In this document: piece by piece, positions 15,781 through 23,829 of the stretch
Position numbering within the stretch: the first letter of the stretch is position 1
Layout of the letters: each line of letters opens with the position of its first letter
Assembly: GCF_001905445.1 (NCBI RefSeq)
Contig: NZ_LIVQ01000002.1
Coordinates: 434,001-498,000 of the forward strand
DNA length: 64,000 bases
Origin: Streptomyces sp. CB00455
Lineage (GTDB): Bacteria; Actinomycetota; Actinomycetes; Streptomycetales; Streptomycetaceae
Direction of reading: 5' to 3'
The notes under the pieces: generated by a model
Database searches by the model: none
Seen by the model: only the letters and a program-made list of their open reading frames with translations
Told to the model about the DNA's origin: nothing
Position numbers and translations under genes: made by a program

Positions 15781-16983
15781 GTGGCAGCGGAGATCGTCAA
15801 CCCTCGCAGTGACAGTGCGACGGACAACAACCCCGACGCGGTGTTCGCCCTCCACCGGGGCGGCAAGATGGCCATCCAGGCCACGGTGCCCGTCAACGAC
15901 AGGGACGACCTGTCCCTCGCGTACACGCCCGGCGTGGCGAAGGTGTGCAGCGCCATCGCCGAGCAGCCGGAGCTGGTGAACGAATACACCTGGAAGTCCA
16001 ACGTGGTCGCCGTCGTCACCGACGGCACGGCCGTGCTCGGACTCGGTGACATCGGTCCCGAGGCCTCCCTCCCGGTGATGGAGGGCAAGGCCATCCTGTT
16101 CAAGCAGTTCGGCGGCGTGGACGCGGTGCCGATCGCGCTCGCCACCAAGGACACGGACGAGATCATCGAGACGGTCATCCGTCTCGCGCCGTCCTTCGGC
16201 GGGGTGAACCTGGAGGACATCTCCGCCCCCCGCTGCTTCGAGATCGAGCGCAGGCTCCAGGAAGCGCTGGACATCCCGGTCTTCCACGACGACCAGCACG
16301 GCACGGCCATCGTGACGCTGGCCGCGCTGCGCAACGCGGCGCGGCTGACCGGTCGCACCCTCGGCGACCTGCGCGCCGTGATCTCGGGCGCCGGCGCCGC
16401 GGGCATCGCCATCGCCAAGATCCTGGTGGACGCGGGCATCGGTGACGTCTGCGTGACCGACCGCAAGGGCGTCGTCTCGGCGGACCGCTCCGACCTGACG
16501 GACGTCAAGGCGGAGATCGCGAGCCTGACCAACAGGACGGGCCGGACCGGCTCCCTGGAGCAGGCTCTGGACGGCGCGGACGTCTTCATCGGCGTCTCCG
16601 GCGGCACCGTCCCCGAGGAGGCGGTGGCCTCGATGGCGAAGGACGCCTTCGTCTTCGCCATGGCCAACCCGAACCCGGAGGTCCACCCGGACGTCGCGCA
16701 CAAGTACGCGGCGGTCGTGGCCACGGGCCGTTCGGACTTCCCGAACCAGATCAACAACGTGCTGGCCTTTCCGGGCATCTTCGCGGGCGCCCTCAAGGTC
16801 CGCGCCAGCCGGATCACCGAGGGCATGAAGATCGCCGCTGCCGACGCCATCGCGGGCGTCGTGGGTGACGAGCTCGCCGCCGACTACGTCATCCCCTCGC
16901 CCTTCGACGAGCGCGTGGCCGAGGCCGTCGCCTCCGCGGTCGCGGCCGCGGCGAAGGCCGACGGCGTGGCCCGCCTGGCCTAG
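15781..16983 (+). CDS. NAD(P)-dependent malic enzyme
   Basis: 400 residues, the short bacterial malic enzyme (without the phosphotransacetylase-like extension). It oxidatively decarboxylates malate to pyruvate. YTPGVAKVC and VFHDDQHGTAIVT are the malate and metal sites; SGAGAAGIAIAKIL is the nucleotide-binding loop. The GTG start is preceded by AAGGGG. A perfect 18-bp-arm palindrome follows the stop. In Streptomyces such enzymes feed pyruvate/NAD(P)H and have been linked to lipid and antibiotic supply; cofactor preference cannot be read here. Confidence 0.95.
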   Translation: MAAEIVNPRSDSATDNNPDAVFALHRGGKMAIQATVPVNDRDDLSLAYTPGVAKVCSAIAEQPELVNEYTWKSNVVAVVTDGTAVLGLGDIGPEASLPVMEGKAILFKQFGGVDAVPIALATKDTDEIIETVIRLAPSFGGVNLEDISAPRCFEIERRLQEALDIPVFHDDQHGTAIVTLAALRNAARLTGRTLGDLRAVISGAGAAGIAIAKILVDAGIGDVCVTDRKGVVSADRSDLTDVKAEIASLTNRTGRTGSLEQALDGADVFIGVSGGTVPEEAVASMAKDAFVFAMANPNPEVHPDVAHKYAAVVATGRSDFPNQINNVLAFPGIFAGALKVRASRITEGMKIAAADAIAGVVGDELAADYVIPSPFDERVAEAVASAVAAAAKADGVARLA

Positions 16984-17000
16984 CCGCGCACCCCGCCGTA

Positions 17001-17040
17001 CGCGAGGGCCCGCCCGGATCACTCCGGGCGGGCCCTCGCG
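17001..17040 (+). terminator. Terminator of the malic enzyme gene
   Basis: Arms CGCGAGGGCCCGCCCGGA (17001-17018) and its exact reverse complement (17023-17040) around a TCAC loop, 17 nt after the stop codon. Confidence 0.9.
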
Positions 17041-17169
17041 CGTACCGGGGAACCGGCCGCCCCGCACGCCGCCCGGTCGCCCCGCCGGGCGGGCGGTGCG
17101 GCGAACGCCTCACCGCCGCGCTGCCCGAAGGGCTGGAACCCCGCCCCTACCCAGCGGTAACGTCGCGGC

Positions 17170-18132
17170 ATGTTCGCTGCCTATGCCGCCCGAATCGACC
17201 GTGACCACCCCCTGAACGGCCTTGTGCTGGGCGAGCGCCCGGCGCCCGGGGCCCGGCCGGGGTGGGTGACCGTGAACGTCAAGGCCGCCTCCCTCAACCA
17301 CCACGACCTCTGGTCGCTGCGCGGGGTCGGCCTCGGCGAGGACAAACTCCCGATGATCCTCGGCTGCGACGCCGCCGGGACCGACCAGGACGGCAACGAG
17401 GTCGTCCTGCACTCCGTGATCGGCCAGAGCGGCCACGGGGTGGGCCCGGACGAGCCCCGCTCGATCCTGACCGAGCGCTACCAGGGGACCTTCGCCGAGC
17501 AGGTGAGCGTCCCCGCCTGGAACGTGCTGCGCAAGCCCGCGGAGCTCTCCTTCGAGGAGGCCGCCTGCCTGCCGACCGCCTGGCTGACGGCCTACCGGAT
17601 GCTCTTCACCAACGCGGGGGTCCGCCCCGGCGACTCCGTCCTGGTCCAAGGCGCCGGCGGCGGGGTCGCCACCGCCGCCATCGCCCTCGGCCGGGCCGCC
17701 GGTCTGCGCGTCTTCGCCACCAGCCGTGACGAGGCCAAGCGCCGGCGGGCCGTGGAGCTCGGCGCGGTGGAGGCGTTCGAGCCCGGCGCGCGGCTGCCGC
17801 AGCGGGTGGACGCGGTGATCGAGACGGTGGGCGCGGCCACCTGGTCGCACTCGGTGAAGTCCCTTCGCCCGGGCGGCACCCTGGTCATCTCCGGCGCCAC
17901 CAGCGGCGACCGGCCGGCGCACGCGGAGCTGACCCGGATCTTCTTCCTGGAGCTGAAGGTGGTCGGCTCGACGATGGGCTCGAAGGACGAGCTGGAGGAC
18001 CTGTTGTCGTTCTGCGCGGCGACCGGGCTGCGGCCGGTCATCGACGAGGTCCTGCCGCTGGACCGGGCGCGCGAGGGCTTCGAGAAGCTCCAGTCGGGCG
18101 ACCTCTTCGGCAAGGTGGTCCTCACCCCCTGA
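17170..18132 (+). CDS. Zinc-type (MDR) dehydrogenase / quinone oxidoreductase-like
   Basis: 320 residues of the medium-chain dehydrogenase/reductase superfamily. GroES-like N-terminal domain (ASLNHHDLWSLRG; ILGCDAAG), then a Rossmann domain with VLVQGAGGGVATAAIALGRAAG. The structural-zinc cysteine cluster of true alcohol dehydrogenases is absent, which points to a quinone oxidoreductase-like enzyme or a crotonyl-CoA-type relative. NADPH is the likely cofactor. Start ATG at 17170 with weak upstream Shine-Dalgarno. It stands alone on the strand; substrate unknown. Confidence 0.85.
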   Translation: MFAAYAARIDRDHPLNGLVLGERPAPGARPGWVTVNVKAASLNHHDLWSLRGVGLGEDKLPMILGCDAAGTDQDGNEVVLHSVIGQSGHGVGPDEPRSILTERYQGTFAEQVSVPAWNVLRKPAELSFEEAACLPTAWLTAYRMLFTNAGVRPGDSVLVQGAGGGVATAAIALGRAAGLRVFATSRDEAKRRRAVELGAVEAFEPGARLPQRVDAVIETVGAATWSHSVKSLRPGGTLVISGATSGDRPAHAELTRIFFLELKVVGSTMGSKDELEDLLSFCAATGLRPVIDEVLPLDRAREGFEKLQSGDLFGKVVLTP

Positions 18133-18167
18133 AATCCCCCCGGCGCTCCCGGCACCCCGGGACCGGC

Positions 18168-18208
18168 GTCAACTGGGGTTGACGATCCCTCCCGCGTCAA
18201 CCTACATT
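18168..18208 (+). promoter_or_regulatory. Promoter with paired GTCAAC boxes before the HTH/ClpN operon
   Basis: GTCAAC-TGGG-GTTGAC is a perfect palindrome, followed by a second GTCAAC ending just before CTACATTGAC. TTGACG (18179-18184) and TACATT (18203-18208) make a -35/-10 pair with 18-nt spacing, so the boxes overlap the promoter. This is an operator layout for repression. The transcript would begin within a few bases of the ATG at 18216. Confidence 0.6.
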
Positions 18209-18215
18209 GACATCC

Positions 18216-18425
18216 ATGACGGAAGCCACCGATCTCGCCGAGCGGGCCGGTGACCGTGACCCGCGCGTGGGCCTGCGTGCCGTGGCCGCCCTCCGCAGGC
18301 TGCTGGAGCAGCTGGAGGCGGTACAGGTACGCAGTGCCCGCGCGCAGGGATGGTCCTGGCAGGACATCGCGGCCGAGCTGGGCGTAAGCCGGCAGGCCGC
18401 GCACAAGAAACACGGGAGGCTCTGA
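18216..18425 (+). CDS. Small helix-turn-helix protein
   Basis: 69 residues. An N-terminal helix pair (DPRVGLRAVAALRRLLEQLEAVQV) is followed by a helix-turn-helix, SWQDIAAELGVSRQAAHKKHGR, of the sigma-70 region 4/AsnC-like kind. Its stop overlaps the next gene's start (TGATG), so it is co-translated with a Clp N-domain protein. It is the obvious candidate to bind the GTCAAC palindromes in its own promoter. Confidence 0.8.
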   Translation: MTEATDLAERAGDRDPRVGLRAVAALRRLLEQLEAVQVRSARAQGWSWQDIAAELGVSRQAAHKKHGRL

Positions 18426-18985
18426 TGTTCGAACGCTTCACGGCCGAGGCCCGGGACACGGTGACGGGCGCCGTGGCCGAGGCCCGGCAGACCGGGGCGG
18501 CCGCGGTCGGTGAGGAGCACCTGCTGCTGGCCCTGCTCGCCCAGGGCGCTTTGGACCCCCTCGGCACGGACCGCTCGGCGGTGGCCGCGGACCTCGCCGC
18601 GACCCGCCGCCGGGGCGGGATGTCCCGGGCCGACGAGGAAGCCCTCGCCGGGCTGGGCATCGACCTCACCGAGATCGTCTCCCGCGTCGAGGAGAGCCAC
18701 GGCGAGGGCGCCCTGTCGGCCTCCGGGCCCCGCAGGCGGACCCTGGGCGACTCACTGCGCGCGGCGCTGGGCCGCCCGGCGGCCGACCGCCGCCACGTGC
18801 CGTTCACGCAGGGCGCGAAGAAGGTCCTGGAGACGTCGCTGCGGATCGCCCTGGGCCGCGGGGACCGCCACATCGGCGCCGTGCACCTGCTGCTGGCCCT
18901 GCTCTCCCGGCCGGGCGCGGCCTCGGAGGTCCTGGCCGACCACGGGGTCACCTACTCCACGGCGGAGACGGGCCTGGCGGCCTGA
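18425..18985 (+). CDS. Free-standing double Clp N-domain protein
   Basis: 186 residues. Two Clp N-terminal repeats: FTAEARDTVTGAVAEARQ...VGEEHLLLALLAQG and FTQGAKKVLETSLRIALGRGDRHIGAVHLLLALLS. It has no AAA+ module, so it is not an unfoldase. Such proteins may present substrates to, or compete for, the adaptor surface of ClpC/ClpA. Coupled to the HTH gene by a TGATG overlap; a hairpin follows at once. Confidence 0.88.
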   Translation: MFERFTAEARDTVTGAVAEARQTGAAAVGEEHLLLALLAQGALDPLGTDRSAVAADLAATRRRGGMSRADEEALAGLGIDLTEIVSRVEESHGEGALSASGPRRRTLGDSLRAALGRPAADRRHVPFTQGAKKVLETSLRIALGRGDRHIGAVHLLLALLSRPGAASEVLADHGVTYSTAETGLAA

Positions 18986-18986
18986 G

Positions 18987-19007
18987 GCGCCGCCCCAGGG
19001 GCGGCGC
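18987..19007 (+). terminator. Hairpin after the ClpN gene
   Basis: GCGCCGCCCC-A-GGGGCGGCGC, starting one base after the stop codon. Confidence 0.7.
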
Positions 19008-19103
19008 AGGTTCGCGACGGAGTCGACGGACGCGCCGGGCCCCGGCGTACTGCGTCGCCCCCCGGCCGGCGCCGTGGCCGGAAAGGTTCACCGGGTCGCG
19101 GCA

Positions 19104-20021
19104 CTAGGCGCCCGGGCGCAGGCCCGCTTCGATCCTGGCGGCGGCCGCCGCCAGGTGGGCGCGGGCCTCGGCCAGCCGCGCCGGGGTCACGCCGTGGTCG
19201 CGGGCCGCGTCGCGGACGTCGTCCCGGAAGCGGTCGAGCAGCCGGTCCAGGTCCCGGGCCGGGTCACCGGTCGGCGTCAGGTCGGGGGCCCAGTCCGCGC
19301 CCGCCGCCGTGTAGGCGGTGGCGGCGGAGCCCGCGGGCCCGGAGGCGTCGGAAGCGGCCGGGGCCCCGGCGCCGCCGCCGCCCAGCCACGCTCCGGCCAG
19401 GCTGCCGAGGACACCGCCGGACTTGGCGAACTGCTCCTGGAGCTGGCCCGCGATGCGCTGGACCTCCTCGCGCGCCCGCTCCTGGGCCTCCTTGGCCTGG
19501 CGGCGGGCCTGCTGGGCCTCTTCACGGGCGCGGCGGCTCTCGTCCTTCGCCCGCCGCGCCTGCTCCTTCCACTCCTGGCGCGCCTTGCGCAGCTCTTCCT
19601 TGGCCGCCTTCCAGGACTCGTCCTCGACCTGGGTCGCGGACGCGGAGGCCGCGGCCCGCATCTCGCGGCGCAGGTCACCGGCCGCGCCCCGGACGTCGTC
19701 GCGGATCTCGGCGGCCAGTTCGGTGACGGAGTCGCGGATTTCCAGCTCCAGGTCGGCCAGTTCACCGCGCCGGTCGGCCAGTTCGGCCCGTCCCGCCTCG
19801 GTGATCGAGTAGACCTTGCGCCCGCCCTCGGTGGCGTAGGTGACCAGGCCCTCGGCCTCCAGCTTGGCCAGGCGCGGGTAGACCGTACCCGCGGAGGGCG
19901 CGTACAGGCCATGGAAGCGCTCCTCCAGCAGGCGGATCACCTCGTAACCGTGGCGCGGGGCCTCGTCCAGCAGCTTGAGGAGGTAGAGGCGGAGGCGGCC
20001 GTGGGCGAAGACGGGCGGCAT
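19104..20021 (-). CDS. PadR-family regulator with a long coiled coil
   Basis: 305 residues. Winged-helix PadR domain at 1-90 (LRLYLLKLLDEAPRHGYEVIRLL; SAGTVYPRLAKLEAEGLV). It is followed by an unusually long charged coiled coil, roughly 105-210 (repeated RRAREEAQQARRQAKEAQER), then a flexible Gly/Ala segment and a last helical 60 residues. Ordinary PadR proteins are about 110-180 residues. It lies one base after the DUF4097 gene, and the pair probably senses envelope stress with PadR as autorepressor at the ATATCGCG boxes upstream. Confidence 0.9.
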   Translation of the reverse strand: MPPVFAHGRLRLYLLKLLDEAPRHGYEVIRLLEERFHGLYAPSAGTVYPRLAKLEAEGLVTYATEGGRKVYSITEAGRAELADRRGELADLELEIRDSVTELAAEIRDDVRGAAGDLRREMRAAASASATQVEDESWKAAKEELRKARQEWKEQARRAKDESRRAREEAQQARRQAKEAQERAREEVQRIAGQLQEQFAKSGGVLGSLAGAWLGGGGAGAPAASDASGPAGSAATAYTAAGADWAPDLTPTGDPARDLDRLLDRFRDDVRDAARDHGVTPARLAEARAHLAAAAARIEAGLRPGA

Positions 20022-20022
20022 G

Positions 20023-20946
20023 TCAGAGCACCTTCTTGTCGAGGGCGAGGGGGGTGTCGGCCTCGGCCTGCGGGCGGCGCAGCAGGGCGATCGCGCCGGA
20101 GACCGTGGTGGCGCGCAGGGTGCCGGTGCCGGAGCCGAGGGTCCCGGTGATCCGCTTGGCTCCCAGCTGGCCGGAGACCCGCAGGTCCTCGAAGGCGTTG
20201 GAGACGCCGCCGGTGGCGGTGTTGGCCTCCACGCGGGCGTCCGCGGGGTGGGGCAGGCGGATGGCGACCTGGCCGGAGACGGAGTTGAGGGCGATGTCCA
20301 CCGGGCGCGGGGCGCTTGGGTCGAGGTCCAGGTCGATGAGCATGTCGCCGCTGACCGAGTCGGCCCGTACGCTGACGCCCGCGCCGTCGACCACCGTCAG
20401 GCCGCCGGACACCGAGTGGAAGCCGAGGTCACCGGTGACGGACTGGGCCTCGACGCTGCCGGAGACCGTGCGGGCCTTGACCCGGCCCGACAGGCCGACG
20501 AGCGTGGCGTCGCCGGAGACGCCGTTGACGTCGGTGCCGCCCGAGATGCCGGAGACGAAGGAGACGGCGTCGACCGTGGCCACCTGGACGTGCGTGCCGG
20601 CGGGGACCGTGAGGGTGACCGCGGCGCTGCGCTCCCACGCCTTGCGGCCGGTGGAGGAACCGGACCAGGCCTTCCAGGGCTTGGCCTCGAGCCACTGCTT
20701 GAAGCCCTGGGACCCGTTCCAGGGTAGGTCCTCGTAGGCGACGGTGAGGGCGCCGCCCTCCTGCACCACGTACACGGGGGGTCCGTCGACCTCGGTCACC
20801 TCCAGGCGGGCGGGGCCCTCCTCGGCGGCGACGACGTTGACCGTGCCGCTGACGAGGCGGATGTGGAGCTCGGTCACCGGCTCCTCGAAGGTGAGCTTCT
20901 GCGCTTCGGCGATGTGCCAGGTCGACTGCGACGCCTGCTCTGCCAT
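20023..20946 (-). CDS. DUF4097 beta-strand repeat protein
   Basis: 307 residues from ATG 20944-20946 behind GAGGAGG. It has repeated short beta-strand units with V-S-G or T-G turns (SVSGDM, TVSGSVEA, SVSGGLTV, ATGGVSNA), the DUF4097/DUF4098 beta-helix-like fold seen in LiaG-type proteins. No signal peptide or membrane segment. Function unknown; in many Gram-positives such genes accompany PadR repressors and envelope-stress circuits. First gene of the two-gene operon. Confidence 0.88.
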   Translation of the reverse strand: MAEQASQSTWHIAEAQKLTFEEPVTELHIRLVSGTVNVVAAEEGPARLEVTEVDGPPVYVVQEGGALTVAYEDLPWNGSQGFKQWLEAKPWKAWSGSSTGRKAWERSAAVTLTVPAGTHVQVATVDAVSFVSGISGGTDVNGVSGDATLVGLSGRVKARTVSGSVEAQSVTGDLGFHSVSGGLTVVDGAGVSVRADSVSGDMLIDLDLDPSAPRPVDIALNSVSGQVAIRLPHPADARVEANTATGGVSNAFEDLRVSGQLGAKRITGTLGSGTGTLRATTVSGAIALLRRPQAEADTPLALDKKVL

Positions 20947-20994
20947 GGGGCTGATCCTCCTCGTGCGTTCACGGACGGGTCTCGACGCACGCAA

Positions 20995-21029
20995 CATATC
21001 GCGTCTTCTGCTGAACACGATATATCGCG
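20995..21029 (-). promoter_or_regulatory. Candidate PadR operator
   Basis: ATATCGCG occurs twice in direct orientation (20996-21003 and 21022-21029), and the second copy overlaps the perfect palindrome CGATATATCG (21018-21027). It stands about 50-85 nt upstream of the DUF4097 start in an A/T-richer patch, where the promoter should be. Confidence 0.6.
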
Positions 21030-21177
21030 GTCAGGGGAAGTCAAGCGGGCCCGTCTTGGAGGGCAGCACGACAGGCGCACCCTCCCCGGAAGGGAAGGGT
21101 GCGCGTGCAGGCAGGAGGGACGCCCGGCCGGGCAAGAGGCACGCCCGGGCCGGGCTGGGCGGCCGCCCGGGCCGGGG

Positions 21178-22113
21178 CTACGCAGCCGTCAGGAGGGGGC
21201 TCGCGTGGTGACGGAGCCAGGCCCGGTAGGGAGGCGTACGCAGAGCGGCCTCGCGGTAGGCGGCGCGCAGGTCCTCGAAGACCTCCGCGTGCGCGCCGGG
21301 CCGGGTCGCCAGGAGCAGCCGTACGGCCAGCGGATCGCCCGACAGGGGCCGGATCGCCATGTCCTCGCGCGGCCCGGAGGTGGGCTGGCAGGGCGCCACC
21401 GCCTCGCCGGAGACGATCAGCGAGGTCGCGGTGTGGTAGTCGGCGTGCAGCACCGGCGGGTCCAGTCCCGCCCCGGCGAAGACCCGGCGCAGGCCGTCCC
21501 ACTCGCCGTCGACCGACGGGTCCACCGTCCAGCGGTCGTCGGCCAGGTCCCTTAAGGACACCACCGACTGCGCGGCGGCCGGGTGGTCGCGGGACATCGA
21601 GACGAACTGCGGCTCGCGTTCCATCAGCACGTGCAGTTCCAACCCGGCCGGCACCCGCAGCGGACTGCCCTCCACCTCGTGCACGAAGGCGACGTCCAGC
21701 TGCCCCGAAGCGGCCATCCGCAGCAGCGCGTTGGCGGAGACGTCCACCACCAGCGAGGTCTCGGTGTCGGGCAGTCGGCGGTGGATCCGCCGGAGCCATC
21801 CCGGCAGGGCGCGGCTGGCCGTGGAGCCGATCCGCAGCCGTGGCCCGCGGGCCACGGCCCGCGCCTCCTCGACCAGCGCGGCCATCTCGGCGAGGAGCGG
21901 ACGGGCCCGGCCCAGTACGGTACGGCCGAAGGGGGTGGGCCGGCAGCCGGTCCGCTCGCGCAGGAACAGCTCGCCGTCCAGGGCCCGTTCGATCCGGCGC
22001 AGCTGTGTCGTCAGGGAGGGCTGGCTCACGCCGAGCTGCCGGGCCGCCTTGTGCAGGCTGCCGGCGTCGGCGATGGCGCACAGCGCGCGCAGGTGCCTGA
22101 CCTCGAGCTCCAT
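21178..22113 (-). CDS. snpR: LysR-family activator of the snapalysin gene
   Basis: 311 residues. LysR winged helix at 1-60 (LRALCAIADAGSLHKAARQLGVSQPSLTTQLRRIE), then a substrate-binding domain. It is divergent from the snapalysin gene with 209 nt between, the arrangement of the known SnpR/MprR activators of small secreted metalloproteases. Codon 187 is TTA (plus-strand 21553-21555), the rare leucine codon read only by the bldA tRNA in Streptomyces. I found no other in-frame TTA in this window. This would tie protease expression to development. Confidence 0.88.
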   Translation of the reverse strand: MELEVRHLRALCAIADAGSLHKAARQLGVSQPSLTTQLRRIERALDGELFLRERTGCRPTPFGRTVLGRARPLLAEMAALVEEARAVARGPRLRIGSTASRALPGWLRRIHRRLPDTETSLVVDVSANALLRMAASGQLDVAFVHEVEGSPLRVPAGLELHVLMEREPQFVSMSRDHPAAAQSVVSLRDLADDRWTVDPSVDGEWDGLRRVFAGAGLDPPVLHADYHTATSLIVSGEAVAPCQPTSGPREDMAIRPLSGDPLAVRLLLATRPGAHAEVFEDLRAAYREAALRTPPYRAWLRHHASPLLTAA

Positions 22114-22207
22114 GCCCCGAGAGTAGGGCGCCCTCACCGGACCGCACCAGCCACCGATAGCCCCCCGAATCCCGCCATTCTCATACCAGTTGGTCTGACG
22201 AAATCTT

Positions 22208-22230
22208 CCCGATAGCCCGGCGCTATCGGG
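22208..22230. promoter_or_regulatory. LysR operator between snpR and snpA
   Basis: CCCGATAG (22208-22215) and CTATCGGG (22223-22230) form a perfect inverted repeat with 7-nt spacing. A single extra CGATAG half site occurs at 22155-22160. This fits LysR binding: a strong recognition site plus a weaker half site nearer the regulator gene. Confidence 0.65.
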
Positions 22231-22322
22231 GAATGACATCATCCGCCGGGCACTTCCGCTCCCGCAGACTCCGGTGCGAACCACCACCCCCCACCGCACC
22301 GGACGAGTAGGAGCTCCCCCAC

Positions 22323-22982
22323 ATGCGCCACTCCCGTAAGGCCGTGCTGGCCGCCACGGTCGGCCTCGGCCTGGCCACCGCCCTCGGCGTCTCCCCCACC
22401 GCCACCGCCGCCACTTCCGCCCCGGCCGGCACTCCCGCGAGCTACGCGGCGTACGAGCGCTCGCAGGAGAACGAGGCCGCGAACAAGGCCTTCTTCGAGG
22501 CCGTCCAGCGCTCGGTCGCCGAGCAGCGCGCCGCGAGCCCGGGCATCCTCGCCGTGACCGTCACCTACAACACCCGCAACGCCCCGAGCTTCCGCAGCCA
22601 GATATCCCGCTCGACCCAGATCTGGAACAGCTCGGTGTCCAACGTCAAGCTGCAGGAGGTCTCCTCCGGCGGGAACTTCTCCTACTACGAGGGCAACGAC
22701 TCGCGCGGTTCCTACGCGAGCACCGACGGCCACGGCCGGGGGTACATCTTCCTCGACTACCAGCAGAACCAGCAGTACAACTCCACCCGCGTGACGGCGC
22801 ACGAGACCGGTCACGTGCTGGGCCTCCCGGACCACTACTCCGGTCCGTGCAGCGAGCTGATGTCGGGCGGCGGTCCGGGCACCTCGTGCCAGAACGCCAA
22901 CCCGAACTCGGCGGAGCGCTCGCGCGTCAACCAGCTCTGGGCCAACGGGCTCGTCGCCTCGGGGATGGGGACGAAGGGCTAG
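22323..22982 (+). CDS. snpA: Snapalysin, secreted M7 metalloprotease
   Basis: 219 residues. Signal peptide with positive start and hydrophobic core, cleaved near ATAA (about residue 30), then a pro-region of ~50 residues and the mature domain beginning around [13 protein letters not shown]. Zinc site [12 protein letters not shown], with Asp as the third ligand typical of the M7 family; four Cys in the mature part. Milk-protein-hydrolysing extracellular enzyme in Streptomyces. Strong GTAGGAG ribosome site. The stop shares bases with the convergent zinc-ribbon gene's stop. Confidence 0.96.
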   Translation: MRHSRKAVLAATVGLGLATALGVSPTATAATSAPAGTPASYAAYERSQENEAANKAFFEAVQRSVAEQRAASPGILAVTVTYNTRNAPSFRSQISRSTQIWNSSVSNVKLQEVSSGGNFSYYEGNDSRGSYASTDGHGRGYIFLDYQQNQQYNSTRVTAHETGHVLGLPDHYSGPCSELMSGGGPGTSCQNANPNSAERSRVNQLWANGLVASGMGTKG

Positions 22983-23179
22983 TTCGCCACCGGGACGTAC
23001 CTCGGGCACTCCGGGTTCCGGCAGGAACCCGGAGTCCACTCCGGTATGAAGATCCCGAGGGACTTGCGCCGTCTGACCACCGTGTCGACGGGGCTCCCGC
23101 AGGCCGGGCACATCCGCTGCTCGTGCCCGGCCCGCGGGGCGACCCTCTCGTGCGCCTGTTCCTGCTCGTCACCGGCCAT
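22979..23179 (-). CDS. Small zinc-ribbon-like protein
   Basis: 66 residues. Two cysteine pairs, MCPACGSP and CRNPECPRY, separated by about 25 residues, form a likely zinc ribbon; the rest is polar. GGAGGT stands directly before the ATG. It is convergent with snpA and the two stop codons overlap. Function unknown. Confidence 0.72.
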   Translation of the reverse strand: MAGDEQEQAHERVAPRAGHEQRMCPACGSPVDTVVRRRKSLGIFIPEWTPGSCRNPECPRYVPVAN

Positions 23180-23424
23180 ACCTCCACGGTAGGCCGGTTT
23201 CGCGCGTCCGGGCGGGTCAGCGCTCGCGCGCCCGGGCCCAGCGGGTGCGTGCGGCAGGGGGCTGATCTAGCGTCGAAGGAGGAGGGGAATCCCGCCGAGG
23301 CCGCCGGTACCGGAGTCGGGGCAGGCCGTGGAGCCCGTGCGGCCGCGCGGGCCCGGCGCCGCTCACGCGGGCCCGGCGCGTCCAGCCGCCGGACCGCGCC
23401 GATCCCCGAGAGCAGGTGCGTCCC

Positions 23425-23697
23425 ATGCGCACGTCGACCCGTATCGCCGGTGCCCTCACCGGCCTGACCCTCGCACTCGGCGGCGCGGCCTTCGCGGCTC
23501 CCGCCGCCCACGCCGACGTCTCGTCCTGCATCAACCAGGTCGAGCGGGAGCTCCAGGGCGGCGAGGCCCCGCAGTCCGTCCGGACCGCGTGCGGCGCCGG
23601 GGTGTCCGGCGACCACGCGAAGTGCGTGTCCGGGCTGACCGCCGGCGGCGTCACCAACGGCACCGCGGTGAGCGCCTGCCGGGTGGCCCCCGAATAG
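23425..23697 (+). CDS. Small secreted four-cysteine protein
   Basis: 90 residues. Signal peptide (MRTSTRIAGALTGLTLALGG) with cleavage near AHA-D at about residue 31. The mature peptide of ~58 residues has four Cys (SSCIN, RTACGA, AKCVSG, SACRV), likely two disulfides. No recognised family by eye beyond small Streptomyces secreted proteins. Convergent with the GNAT gene. I start it at ATG 23425 rather than the GTG 9 nt earlier because the signal peptide begins there. Confidence 0.75.
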   Translation: MRTSTRIAGALTGLTLALGGAAFAAPAAHADVSSCINQVERELQGGEAPQSVRTACGAGVSGDHAKCVSGLTAGGVTNGTAVSACRVAPE

Positions 23698-23776
23698 CCC
23701 TCGGAACTGCCCTTGGGCTCCCCGCGCACATCCGGGCGCTGCGACGACCCCCGGGGTGCCTCCCAACCGGTGGCGG

Positions 23777-23829
23777 GCGGCGAGGTGCCGAGCGGCGTCG
23801 TGCGCCCGCCGGGGACTGCGGGAGCGCCC
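23777..23829. repeat. Diverged half-copy of the 62.7-kb MITE-like element
   Basis: The stretch closely matches the right end of the element at 62676-62837, sharing a run of more than 20 identical bases (core GTCGTGCGCCCGCCGGGG) and then GCGGGA-GCCCT with small changes. No left terminal repeat is seen, so this is a truncated or decayed copy. It ends flush against the GNAT stop codon. Confidence 0.7.
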
